Positions 49,669-59,037 of a stretch of DNA of 64,000 nt are shown here, in pieces. The position numbers were made by a program, and so were the translations under genes. Location: positions 62,001 to 126,000 of the forward strand of contig CP189843.1 in the NCBI GenBank assembly GCA_050262155.1, given 5' to 3'. The notes beneath the pieces were generated by a model. The model made no database searches and was not told the origin of the DNA. It saw nothing but the letters and a program-made list of their open reading frames with translations. Every line of letters starts with the position of its first letter. The stretch's first letter is position 1. This DNA comes from Parvimonas sp000223315 (GTDB lineage: Bacteria; Bacillota; Clostridia; Tissierellales; Peptoniphilaceae).

Positions 49669-51264
49669 ATGAAAGATTATTTATCTAAAGTTAAAAAATA
49701 TATTATTCTTCAAATAATTTTGGATTTTATTGGAGTTATTTGTTTAGCATTAACTCCATTGATTCAAAAGTGGTTATTCGACTATGGATTACAAAGTACG
49801 TCAAGTCAAATAATTTTAGCCATTCTATTATATGCTTTATTACTTGGAATTTATTCTCTAATGCAATATTTTTGCATTTTAGTAGCATTTAAATCAGGAA
49901 TTTCATTTGAAACAAGACTTAAAAAGAGTTTTTTTGATAAAATTTTTAATATGAATGCTAAAGTTTTTCAAGAGAAGCCGATAGGGGAATATATTTCTAT
50001 TCAATCAAATGATATTACTGCATTAGAACAAGATTATTTACAACCTATTGTAGATGTAATTCGTTCTGTAAGTATGATGTTGATTTATGGAGTTATTATT
50101 TTTATGAATATCAACTATAAAATTGGTTTAGTTGTAGTTTTATCTTCTATTTTTGCGATTTTTATCCCAAAGATATTTGGAAAAATGTTGGATAATAGTA
50201 GAAGTAATTATCAAAGACATCTTGGAAAATATACTTCAACTATTTCCGATTTGCTTGAAGGTTTTGGTTTAATAAATTCTAAAACAATTGAAAATATAAA
50301 AAATAGACATAATGAAATTCTACATAAAACAGCAGATAAAAGGTATGAATTTGGGAAGAAAAAGGCTCTTGTACTTGGAGTAAGTGATTTTATGACCAAA
50401 ATGGTTAGGGCGTTAACTTTTGCTATTGTAGGATATTTATTCTATAAAAAAGAGATAACAGTAGGTGTGGCAATAGCAACACTAAGCTATTCTTCTGCAT
50501 TTATTGACCCTATTGATAGTTTGCTCTATGACATTACTGCTATACGTTCAGTTAATTCTACAAAACAAAATATACTTTCATTTTTAAATCAAAAATCAGA
50601 AATAATAAATAAAAAAGAATTGGAAACTTTTAAAAACGAGCTGATTTTTGATAATGTAAATTTCACGGTTGATAAATTACAACTAGAAGATATAAATTTA
50701 AAAATAGAAAAAGGAAAAAAATATGCAATTGTTGGTAAATCAGGTGCAGGAAAGTCAACTTTTTTAAATTTATTACTTGGAATACATAAGCCAAATCAGG
50801 GGAAAGTCATTATTGATGGAGAAAATGTAAAAGAGCTTAATTTATCAAATACATTGCTTTATATGAGTCAACATGAGCATATTTATCGTGCATCTGTAAA
50901 AGAAAATATAACTGTTTTTGATTCATATTCCTATGATTATATTCCTAATAATGCCAACGAAGTTACGATAGTCAAAGATATACTCGGTAGAAATACTCCT
51001 GATTGTTCAAACTTTAGTGGTGGTGAAAAAAGAGTTCTAGCATTACTTCGTATATTATGCAGAAAAGGAGAAATACTAGTTTTGGATGAACCTTTTACGG
51101 GCGTTGATACGGAAAGTGTTTCAAGACTAGAAGATATTTTATTGAAATCTGATCAAACAGTTTTGATTGTAACACATAATACATCTACTGAGCATCTTAA
51201 AAAATTTGATAATATAATTAAGGTGATAGATGGAAATGTAATTATGAAAAAAGTAGATTTTTAA
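49669..51264 (+). CDS. ABC exporter half-transporter (membrane + ATPase)
   Basis: 531 aa. Residues 1-310 carry six membrane helices of the ABC exporter type I fold; residues 320-531 the ATPase: Walker A VGKSGAGKST, signature NFSGGEKRVLALLRIL, Walker B ILVLDEPFTGVD, switch His in IVTHNT. Works as a homodimer or with a partner not in the window. Peptide or drug export is likely; substrate unknown. AGGAGT ribosome site; single gene. Confidence 0.92.
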   Translation: MKDYLSKVKKYIILQIILDFIGVICLALTPLIQKWLFDYGLQSTSSQIILAILLYALLLGIYSLMQYFCILVAFKSGISFETRLKKSFFDKIFNMNAKVFQEKPIGEYISIQSNDITALEQDYLQPIVDVIRSVSMMLIYGVIIFMNINYKIGLVVVLSSIFAIFIPKIFGKMLDNSRSNYQRHLGKYTSTISDLLEGFGLINSKTIENIKNRHNEILHKTADKRYEFGKKKALVLGVSDFMTKMVRALTFAIVGYLFYKKEITVGVAIATLSYSSAFIDPIDSLLYDITAIRSVNSTKQNILSFLNQKSEIINKKELETFKNELIFDNVNFTVDKLQLEDINLKIEKGKKYAIVGKSGAGKSTFLNLLLGIHKPNQGKVIIDGENVKELNLSNTLLYMSQHEHIYRASVKENITVFDSYSYDYIPNNANEVTIVKDILGRNTPDCSNFSGGEKRVLALLRILCRKGEILVLDEPFTGVDTESVSRLEDILLKSDQTVLIVTHNTSTEHLKKFDNIIKVIDGNVIMKKVDF

Positions 51265-51274
51265 AATAGTTTAA

Positions 51275-51310
51275 AAAAACGGTTAATTTCTGAAAATAGC
51301 TGTTTTTTTA
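51275..51310 (+). terminator. Terminator of ABC exporter
   Basis: AAACGGT pairs with GCTGTTT (wobbles), then T7. The stretch 51311-51608 after it is very AT-rich with no gene. Confidence 0.65.
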
Positions 51311-51608
51311 TTTTATAATTTTAAAATATATAATATAGAAAGATAAATGATTATTTTAAAAATTATTATTTAAAATACAAGATAATGTCTATTTTAAGTT
51401 TATATCAGTTTATTTTATTAAGATTTCTTATAATATTTGATTTCGAGCTTTATAATTTATTTGTAAATAGACTTTAAATTCTTATTATAATAAATTATTT
51501 TTAAAATTAACTGACTATTTTTCATAAAATATTATTATTTTTAAAAATTATAATTCAACACTTTAAAAGTTAATTTTATTAAAAAGTATAAAATTTATTT
51601 ATAATATG

Positions 51609-51637
51609 TTGACATACCTGTTATTTTGTGTTATCAT
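51609..51637 (+). promoter_or_regulatory. Promoter of YjeM-type permease
   Basis: TTGACA, 17 bases, TATCAT. Confidence 0.85.
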
Positions 51638-51671
51638 TCAAATTGAATAAATTAAGAATTGGAGGGATATT

Positions 51672-53165
51672 ATGTCTAAAAAGAAATTGAGTTTAAGAGC
51701 ACTCGTTTTAATGGTGTTCACTTCTGTATTTGGTTTTACTAATGTAACAAGATCATATTATCTTATGGGATACGCAGCTATTCCTTGGTTTATTATATCT
51801 TGTTTAACTTTCTTTTTACCATTTGCATTTATGATTGCAGAATACGGAGCAGCTTTTAAGGATTCTGAAGGTGGAATGTATTCTTGGCTTGAAGGAACTT
51901 CAGGAGGTAAGTATGCATTTGTTGTAACATTTATGTGGTATTCAGCATTTATTGTATGGATGGTAAATGTTGGCTCAGGTATATGGATTGTTTTATCAAA
52001 TGCAATTTTTGGAGTTGATAAAACTCAAAGCTGGTCACTATTCGGACTTGACTCTGTAAAAACATTAGGTATTCTTGCTATTATATGGATTATTGTTTTA
52101 ACATTCATATCCACAAAGGGTGTTGATAAAATTAAGAAGTTCACATCTTTTGGGGGTAGTGCCGTAGCATTGATTAATGTATTTTTATTTGTTGGTGGAA
52201 TTTTAATGTTAATCCTTAATAAAGGTGGAGTTGGAGATCCTATAACTGCTGATGCTTTTGTTCGTTCACCAAATCCTGCTTATGCCGGAGGCTTACAAGT
52301 TTTGTCATTTGTTGTTTATGCTATATTTGCATACGGTGGTTTGGAAATTGTCGGAGGACTTGTTGATCAAACTGAAAATGCTGAAAAGAACTTTCCAAAA
52401 GGGGTTGTTATTTCAGCCATTGTAATATCTTTAGGATACTCATTAGGTATTTTAATTTTTGGTACATTTACTAAATGGTCATTTGCATTTGCAGAATTTT
52501 CTAGCCAAAAAATTACTTTAGGTAATGTATCATATATTGCTATGAACCATATGGGATATCAATTAGGTCTTGCTTTTGGTCTTGCAGAATCTGCTGCTAG
52601 AAATGTAGGACTTTGGGTTTCTCGTTATATGGGTATTTCAATGTTCCTAGCATTAACAGGAGCTTTCTTTGCTCTTATTTATTCTCCACTAAAACAATTA
52701 ATTGGTGGAACTCCTAAAGAATTATGGCCAGAATCATGGACTGAACAAAAAAATGGAATTTATACTAAACCAATGATTTATCAAGCAGTTTGTGTAATTA
52801 TAATAATCTTTATAGTATCATTCGGTGGAAAGAGTGCACAACAATTTTTCCAAGTTTTAGTTTCAATGACAAATGTTTCAATGACTTTACCATATTTCTT
52901 CATCGCTTATTCATTCTTGGCGTTTAAAAGAGATGATAAGATAGAAAGACCTTTTGTAAAATTCAAAACTTATGCATCAGCTAAAGTTGCGGTTGCGGTT
53001 GCTTGTTTTATAGTAGGTTTTGCAAATTTATTTACAGTTATTGAACCTGCAATCACATCAGGAGACTGGTTAACAACTATAATGTCAGTTGCAGGACCAT
53101 TAGTATTTACTTTAATTGCACTATATCTTTATGGAAGAATGGAAAAATCAAAGGGAATAAATTAA
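51672..53165 (+). CDS. yjeM: APC-family amino-acid permease, YjeM/GadC group
   Basis: 497 aa, 12 membrane helices. N-terminus LSLRALVLMVFTSVFGFTNVTRSYYLMGY, then FAFMIAEYGAAFKDSEGGMYSWLEG, the APC core, and FAYGGLEIVGGLVDQTENAEKNFPKG. These fit the glutamate/GABA antiporter group, nearest YjeM. Likely amino-acid exchange for a fermenting cell. Own promoter and terminator. GGAGGG ribosome site. Confidence 0.88.
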   Translation: MSKKKLSLRALVLMVFTSVFGFTNVTRSYYLMGYAAIPWFIISCLTFFLPFAFMIAEYGAAFKDSEGGMYSWLEGTSGGKYAFVVTFMWYSAFIVWMVNVGSGIWIVLSNAIFGVDKTQSWSLFGLDSVKTLGILAIIWIIVLTFISTKGVDKIKKFTSFGGSAVALINVFLFVGGILMLILNKGGVGDPITADAFVRSPNPAYAGGLQVLSFVVYAIFAYGGLEIVGGLVDQTENAEKNFPKGVVISAIVISLGYSLGILIFGTFTKWSFAFAEFSSQKITLGNVSYIAMNHMGYQLGLAFGLAESAARNVGLWVSRYMGISMFLALTGAFFALIYSPLKQLIGGTPKELWPESWTEQKNGIYTKPMIYQAVCVIIIIFIVSFGGKSAQQFFQVLVSMTNVSMTLPYFFIAYSFLAFKRDDKIERPFVKFKTYASAKVAVAVACFIVGFANLFTVIEPAITSGDWLTTIMSVAGPLVFTLIALYLYGRMEKSKGIN

Positions 53166-53181
53166 TATTAACAAATAATAT

Positions 53182-53217
53182 AAAAAACGACAAATCTTAA
53201 AGATTTGTCGTTTTTTG
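53182..53217. terminator. Bidirectional terminator between yjeM and ribU
   Basis: AAAAAACGACAAATCT / AGATTTGTCGTTTTTT perfect hairpin. Confidence 0.95.
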
Positions 53218-53239
53218 ATTGTATTTATGTTTAATTTTT

Positions 53240-53839
53240 TTATTTTCTTTTTAATATTGGTGATATTCTTTTGTATAATAATGATGTTACTATTGAAGTA
53301 ACAGCTGTTTTAACTAAGTTAAAAGGTAATACTGAGAATAGCATTAATGTAAAGTAACTTTTTACCAGTGGATTAATTTTTGCTACCATTCCGACAAAAG
53401 CATTTAAGTCAATTTTTAAAAGTTTTGCATAAAGTGGAAATATTATAAAATAATTGCTCAAAGTTGCAATTATTGACATTGAAATACTACCTATTACAAG
53501 TCCTAGTAAAGCAGATTTTTTGCTTTTATTGTGTTTATAGATAAAAGCAGTTGTCAAAACGAAAGCTGATGAAACTATTAAGTTTGAAAGCTCTCCGACA
53601 TAAAAAGTTTTTGTTCCGTTAATTACAATATTAAGTAAAATTTTTATACATACAATTAAAAATCCTGCTAATGGTCCCATTGCAAATCCACCGATTAATG
53701 CAGGAAGCTCTGCAATATCCATTTCCATAAATGTAGGGGCAAAAGGTAGTGGGACTTTAATAAACATTAAAAGCACTGATATTGATGCAAGAATTGCAAT
53801 TTTTGTAATTTCTGAAATGCCAAATTTTTTGTTGTTCAT
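53240..53839 (-). CDS. ribU: Riboflavin ECF transporter S component
   Basis: 199 aa, about six membrane helices. Seen: AILASISVLLMFIKVPLPFAPTFMEMDIAELPALIGGFAMGP, the characteristic RibU region, and AGFLIVCIKILLNIVINGT. Binds riboflavin and docks with a shared ECF module encoded elsewhere. An FMN riboswitch and terminator lie directly upstream, confirming the substrate. Confidence 0.95.
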   Translation of the reverse strand: MNNKKFGISEITKIAILASISVLLMFIKVPLPFAPTFMEMDIAELPALIGGFAMGPLAGFLIVCIKILLNIVINGTKTFYVGELSNLIVSSAFVLTTAFIYKHNKSKKSALLGLVIGSISMSIIATLSNYFIIFPLYAKLLKIDLNAFVGMVAKINPLVKSYFTLMLFSVLPFNLVKTAVTSIVTSLLYKRISPILKRK

Positions 53840-53860
53840 AATAACCTCCTAAATTTTAGC

Positions 53861-53886
53861 AAAAAAAAATGCCATCTTTAGGGCAT
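53861..53886 (-). terminator. Riboswitch-controlled terminator
   Basis: Minus strand ATGCCC / GGCAT hairpin then T9, just after the FMN aptamer; presumably the expression platform. Confidence 0.85.
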
Positions 53887-53889
53887 AAC

Positions 53890-54000
53890 AATTTCTTCTC
53901 TCATCCAGACTTTAACTGTCGGTATTGGAATTTCACCAATTCAGCATAATGCTCGCAGACTTTACTGCCGGTGAGGAAACGACCCTCGCCCTGAAGACAA
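53890..54000 (-). ncRNA. FMN riboswitch (RFN element)
   Basis: On the minus strand the conserved blocks appear in order: CTTCAGGGCGAGGGT, CACCGGCAGT, AAAGTCTGCGAGC, TTGGTGAAATTCCAA, CCGACAGT, AAAGTCTGGATGAGAGAAGA. P1 pairs CTTC with GAAG at the ends. Controls ribU by FMN. Confidence 0.96.
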
Positions 54001-54004
54001 GTTG

Positions 54005-54033
54005 AGTATAACATAAATAATAAACATTGTCAA
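54005..54033 (-). promoter_or_regulatory. Promoter of FMN riboswitch-ribU
   Basis: TTGACA, 17 bases, TATACT on the minus strand, immediately before the aptamer. Confidence 0.88.
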
Positions 54034-54140
54034 TATAAAAGACAAAAATATGCTTAATTTACTTTTAAAAGAGTTTTTAATAAGAAATTCTAATAAATAA
54101 GGGGATATTCATTAGAAAAACTTATTAATTGATAAAATAT

Positions 54141-54169
54141 TTGCAAAAAAATTTTTTATGATATATAAT
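54141..54169 (+). promoter_or_regulatory. Promoter of second surface-protein gene
   Basis: TTGCAA, 17 bases, TATAAT. Confidence 0.75.
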
Positions 54170-54208
54170 TTAAGGGCGTAAAAATATTTTTAAGGAGGTA
54201 GCATTGTA

Positions 54209-57200
54209 ATGAAAATGCTTAAAAAAATCTTTGCATTTGTACTTTTGTTTTCGATAACATTTAGTTCCATCGGAATAAGTAGTTATGCAAAAGAGACAAG
54301 TGCTTTAACTGAAGTTGAAGATTCAACTGTTATGTCTCCTACTGAGGACGGAAAGAGAACTTTCACACTTAAGGGGTCCGACCTGGAAGAAAAAGACATT
54401 AAGGCGAAAGTAGTGCTAAAAGGGAGTACTGAACGTTTAACAGAAGTTGAAAATTCAATTACTTTTTCTGATGAAACAAAAGAAAGTTCAAGTAGAAAAA
54501 TAGTTACTTTAACTTTTCCAAAAAATGAAACAGGAAAAAGCATACAATATGAAGTTGCTTTTGGTGTAAATGGTAATTCCGGTTCATTTTATGAAGAATT
54601 TAAAAAGCTTGTTAGAATTAGAAAGAGTACATCAAATGGCGGTGGAGGAGTTGTAGTTCCTCCGGTAAATCCTGAACAACCTAATCCTGTTGAAGAAAAT
54701 GCGATTTTAAATGCAATGGCAGATAAAGAAAATTTGCCAACAGAAGGTGGAGAAGTAAATTTAACTGTATATACTAAGAAAATTAATGATAAACATATTT
54801 CTCCTGAAAATGTAAAACTTCAAATATCATTAGATGGGGTTGTAACTGAATTAGGAAAAAATGTAGAAGTTAAAGGGGATAAAGCTAAAAAGACTATTAC
54901 TTTGAATTTTCCTAAAAATACTACTTCTAAGGAACAAGTTTATACTATAAAATTTAATGCAAAAGGCTCTGAAACAGATTTTCAAGCTGAACCGACAGTT
55001 ACTATTAAAGTTGCTCCTTCTGAACAAAATAATGATGAAAATGCAATTGTCAGAGTAACACCTGAAAATCAAAACTTAGCGGCAGAGGGTGGAGAAGTTA
55101 ATTTAGAATTAATTACTAAAAGAATTAATGACAATCATATTCCTGCTAATCAAGTAAAGGTTCAAGTTTTATTAAATAATGTACCAACTGATTTAGGAAA
55201 AAGTGCTGTAGTAACAGGGGACAAGGCTAAAAAGACTGTTTCAATTGATTTTCCTAAAAATAATACAACAAGTGAACAAGTTTATACTTTAAAATTCAAT
55301 ACAAACGGGTCTGAAACAGTATTTCAAGATAATCCGACAGTAACTGTTACAGTTGCTCCGGGATCTGAAGAAAATAATATGGTAATAAATGAACTTAAAG
55401 TAAAAACTCCTAATATGCCAAAGGTAGGTGGGGTTAATACTATTACTGTAAAAGGTGAAAATTTAGAGTCTGATAAACTTAAACTTGAAATTTTTAAGGT
55501 TGAAAACGGTATTGAAAATAAAATTAATATGGATTATACTTTCAACGGAACAAATAAAGTTCAAAGTGCAACTTTAAAATTCCCTGAAGCAAAATCAAAT
55601 AAGGAAGAAGTTTATAAGATTAGATTAAATGATAAAGAAGTTACTGTTACTGTAGGTGGCGAAGAAAGTGGAGATATTATAGATTTATTACCAAGTAATG
55701 TATATCTTGACAATAGTAAGACAAAAATAACTGTAAAATTTGATGAGAGAGTTTTTGAAGTTAAAGATAATGAAACTTTAAAAGCCGGTATTTCTTATAA
55801 AAAATCTACAACAGACAATTTTGAAAAGTTAAAAGCGGAAGATAAGGTTGAAGTTGTTGGAGATAAAATTGTCATAACTTTGGCTAATAAAATAGATATT
55901 AAAACCGGTGCGACAATTAGATTTGAAGAAAGAATAATAAAAGACGGGGAAAATAGAGAAAATAGAGCTTTTGAACAATTTATAAAAGATGCTTTTCCAA
56001 CAGTAAATGAAGCTAATTTTGTTGAAGGAGAAATTTTAACTAAATTAGGTGGAAATTCAAAAGTTAAATTAGTTGGAGAAAACTTAAGTGAAGCTGTTAA
56101 GGTCAAAATTCTAATAAATAATAAGGATAAAACTTCAAATTCAGAAATAACAGAATCAGCAAATGTAAATGTAGAAGTTGTAAATAATACTGAACAAATT
56201 ATAAGTTTTACCTTACCTGAAAATAAAACCGACAAAGCTGAAACTTATTCAGTTATGGTATCATTGGATAATGGAAAGACATATTCTTCAGCAATTGGAG
56301 TAAATATATTGGAAAATAGAGCTAAAAGATTAGTTGCAACAGTTTTGCCTACCGATAAAATAACTGACAAGCCAATCTTAAGTTTTATGTCAATTCAATC
56401 TTATGGAACTTCAGGTGGCGGTACTGAACAACCTGATGTAACTCATACTTATACTCCGGTAGGTCAAGAAAGTAAAAAAACTTGGGTTACTATGTTCGGA
56501 GCTAATTTCAATAAGACTTTGACAAAGATAAAAATTGTAGATGAAAACGGAATAGAATGGTATCCATTACAAAATGAAGGTACATCCGATAGTATGGACA
56601 ACTTTATAATGGTTAGTTCAGATGGAACAGGAATCTATGGAAATGGCAATACACAAATGTTTGAACTTATTTGTCCTAGAAATGTTACAAATCCTAAAAA
56701 TCCAAATGGAGATGTTACTTTTAAATTTTTAGTTGCTGTTGACGGAGAAAATTATGACGAGGAAGTTTTTGTAAGAGCAACTGTTGTAAATGACAAAGTT
56801 GGCAAAAAAGAAAATATGACAGCAGATGAAATATCTGAAGTAAAAGTAAAACATGAAACAGAAGATGGAAAAGTGGCTTTCAAAGGGGCTACTGTTAAAG
56901 GTTATAAATGGTCTAAACTAAGATCTTTTAATGTAAGACCTATAGAAAATAATGCAAATTTTGAAGCTTTAAAATACAAGATTGTTAGAGCCGACGGAAG
57001 TGTTGAAGAAAAAGAAATTGGACATATCCACGAAGAAAAAGTTAGAGATATTAAAGAAGTAACTTTTATCTATAAGAGCAATATAAATCTTGACGAATTA
57101 AATAAAGCAATAACAAATGCGAATATAGCAAAAGGTACAGATAAATACAAATATGCTACAGAAGAAATCAAAAATGAGTTCGACAAGGCATTAGAAGAAG

Positions 57201-57868
57201 CTGTTAATGCTGTAGAAAATCCTGTAAGTCAAGAAAATGTAAACAATTTGGCAAAGGCCTTAAAGGAAAAGACAGAAAAATTAGACGGTGTTAAACCTGA
57301 AAATTCTGAAGAAGAAGTTACTAAAGTTACTGATGAAAAAACAAAAATTTCAGTTACGGGTAAAAATTTATCCGGAAAGGAACTTGTAGTTGAAAAAATA
57401 GATGCTAATCAAATTCCTTCTTTGAAAGGTAAAAATGTGTCATTATTTGATATTTCATTTAGAGATGCAGTTACAAAAGAAAAGGTAAATTTACCTATTG
57501 GACATTATGTCGTTGAAATTCCTAAAGAAAAAGGAAAAATTGCAGATCAACTTTATTATGTTGCTGATGACGGAAAGCTTGAAGCTTTAACTTTTGTGCA
57601 TAATGATGGTTATATAAAATTTGTTGCAAATCATTTTTCAAAATATGCAGTAGAGTATAGAGCTGAAAAACCTGAAGATAACAACAAACTTGGAAATGAC
57701 AACAACAAACCGGGAAATGATAACAACAAATCGGGAAATAATGAAAAACCTGATAATAGAACAGCTAGAAAACCAAAATTAGCTAAAACAGGTATTGCAC
57801 AAATTTCATTATTACCTACAATTCTTTTAGGAATTGCATCGGTTGTAATTTCTAAAAAGAGAAGATAA
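54209..57868 (+). CDS. Large sortase-anchored surface protein
   Basis: 1219 aa. Signal peptide 1-28 (MKMLKKIFAFVLLFSITF ... SYAKE). Two related Ig-like units at about 165-265 and 280-375 share TEGGEVNL/AEGGEVNL, KINDKHI/RINDNHI and GDKAKKT. More beta-rich domains follow to about 890. A three-helix FIVAR-like segment lies near 955-1025 (LDELNKAITNANIAKGTD). The tail has NDNNKPGN-type repeats, then LAKTG, a hydrophobic stretch and SKKRR: a sorting signal with Ala in place of Pro. Ligand unknown. Strong AAGGAGGT ribosome site. Confidence 0.88.
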   Translation: MKMLKKIFAFVLLFSITFSSIGISSYAKETSALTEVEDSTVMSPTEDGKRTFTLKGSDLEEKDIKAKVVLKGSTERLTEVENSITFSDETKESSSRKIVTLTFPKNETGKSIQYEVAFGVNGNSGSFYEEFKKLVRIRKSTSNGGGGVVVPPVNPEQPNPVEENAILNAMADKENLPTEGGEVNLTVYTKKINDKHISPENVKLQISLDGVVTELGKNVEVKGDKAKKTITLNFPKNTTSKEQVYTIKFNAKGSETDFQAEPTVTIKVAPSEQNNDENAIVRVTPENQNLAAEGGEVNLELITKRINDNHIPANQVKVQVLLNNVPTDLGKSAVVTGDKAKKTVSIDFPKNNTTSEQVYTLKFNTNGSETVFQDNPTVTVTVAPGSEENNMVINELKVKTPNMPKVGGVNTITVKGENLESDKLKLEIFKVENGIENKINMDYTFNGTNKVQSATLKFPEAKSNKEEVYKIRLNDKEVTVTVGGEESGDIIDLLPSNVYLDNSKTKITVKFDERVFEVKDNETLKAGISYKKSTTDNFEKLKAEDKVEVVGDKIVITLANKIDIKTGATIRFEERIIKDGENRENRAFEQFIKDAFPTVNEANFVEGEILTKLGGNSKVKLVGENLSEAVKVKILINNKDKTSNSEITESANVNVEVVNNTEQIISFTLPENKTDKAETYSVMVSLDNGKTYSSAIGVNILENRAKRLVATVLPTDKITDKPILSFMSIQSYGTSGGGTEQPDVTHTYTPVGQESKKTWVTMFGANFNKTLTKIKIVDENGIEWYPLQNEGTSDSMDNFIMVSSDGTGIYGNGNTQMFELICPRNVTNPKNPNGDVTFKFLVAVDGENYDEEVFVRATVVNDKVGKKENMTADEISEVKVKHETEDGKVAFKGATVKGYKWSKLRSFNVRPIENNANFEALKYKIVRADGSVEEKEIGHIHEEKVRDIKEVTFIYKSNINLDELNKAITNANIAKGTDKYKYATEEIKNEFDKALEEAVNAVENPVSQENVNNLAKALKEKTEKLDGVKPENSEEEVTKVTDEKTKISVTGKNLSGKELVVEKIDANQIPSLKGKNVSLFDISFRDAVTKEKVNLPIGHYVVEIPKEKGKIADQLYYVADDGKLEALTFVHNDGYIKFVANHFSKYAVEYRAEKPEDNNKLGNDNNKPGNDNNKSGNNEKPDNRTARKPKLAKTGIAQISLLPTILLGIASVVISKKRR

Positions 57869-57879
57869 ATATTAATTAT

Positions 57880-57915
57880 AAAGAACTTCAATAATTTTAT
57901 TGAAGTTCTTTTTTT
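57880..57915 (+). terminator. Terminator of surface-protein gene
   Basis: AAAGAACTTCAATA / TATTGAAGTTCTTT perfect hairpin then T4. Confidence 0.95.
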
Positions 57916-57988
57916 ATAAACATTATAAAACGAGCATTATATTATAAATAATTATAATGAATAAACATTTTCAATTAATAATTCTAAT

Positions 57989-58017
57989 TTTACTACATAA
58001 TATATATGTGTTATAAT
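57989..58017 (+). promoter_or_regulatory. Promoter of reductase cluster
   Basis: TTTACT, 17 bases, TATAAT; the leader to 58201 is about 175 nt with an isolated GGAGGTGA at 58079 that has no ORF behind it. Confidence 0.7.
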
Positions 58018-58200
58018 ACAAATGTAAATATGTGAAGTATTGTATTTGGCTAAATGATAATAACAAATATTTTCTGCCGGAGGTGAATTTTAAAAATAGT
58101 CAGATACAAAGCTAAAAGTTATTTTATCATAGAATTTCTTGAAAATATCTAAAAGAATAACGAGTATAAATTAAGGAGATATGGTTTAATATCAAAAATT

Positions 58201-59016
58201 ATGGAAAATTTGAGAGAAGAAATTTTAGAACTTAGGCGAAATGCTTTTGTAGAGACAATAATGGGCTTGGATAATGAAAGATACATAATAGGTTACTTGG
58301 GAAGAACTGTTCCAAAAGAGATATTTTACGGTTTTGACTTAGTACCTTTACCTTTAGACGGAGTAGATAAATACATATTAGAATATTCCAACCAAAAAGA
58401 TTTGTGTAGCATAGTAGATTCAACTCTTACTTATGCTATGACAAAAAAATGCCCTTTACTTTATAATGCAAAATTGGTTGTTGTAGATAATTCATGCCCT
58501 TTACTTTTAAAAATATTAAAAGAAAATTTAAAGGACAAGATTTTTTTCTATGATGGTAATATAAATAATTTAAAAAATAGAGTGGAGGACGTTTATAAAA
58601 GAGATTTTTCTGAAATAAATTTCTTAAAAGCCGTTGAATTATCTAAAAATATTTCTTCAAAATTGGAAAGTCTTTCCAAAACCGATATTGACTCCAGATT
58701 TTTATATGAAGTTGAATTTTATACTCAATTCATTTTCTCTTTGGAAGACAAAATTAATATGATTGATAGGGTCTTGGCTAATTTTAAAGATGTTGATAAA
58801 AAAAGACAAAAGTTATATGTTCCAAGAGCAATTCAGATTTTGGACGATATAGATAAAAAATATAAGGACTATCAAATCATAGAAAATTTTTGTCTGGGAG
58901 AAGTTTTTAAAACTTATAAAAGTAGTGGTTATGAGTTTTTGAAAGAAAAGTATAATAATAAGAAAACAAAAAAATTAGATATTTTGTATCAAGATTGTCC
59001 CTATGATAATAAATAG
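58201..59016 (+). CDS. 2-hydroxyacyl-CoA dehydratase-family-like partner protein
   Basis: 271 aa. N-terminal segment IIGYLGRTVPKEIFYGFDLVPLPL resembles the opening of HgdB-type subunits, followed by Cys residues in DLCSIVDST, KKCPLLY and DNSCPLLL that could bind a cluster; the rest is helical and shorter than normal subunits. It is 21 bp before the double-cubane reductase gene. The ATG lacks a nearby ribosome site: AAGGAGA lies 22-28 bases upstream, in front of an ATGGTTTAA stub, so an unusual start near 58189 is possible. Confidence 0.65.
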   Translation: MENLREEILELRRNAFVETIMGLDNERYIIGYLGRTVPKEIFYGFDLVPLPLDGVDKYILEYSNQKDLCSIVDSTLTYAMTKKCPLLYNAKLVVVDNSCPLLLKILKENLKDKIFFYDGNINNLKNRVEDVYKRDFSEINFLKAVELSKNISSKLESLSKTDIDSRFLYEVEFYTQFIFSLEDKINMIDRVLANFKDVDKKRQKLYVPRAIQILDDIDKKYKDYQIIENFCLGEVFKTYKSSGYEFLKEKYNNKKTKKLDILYQDCPYDNK

Positions 59017-59037
59017 AATTTTATAGGAGGCAATAAA

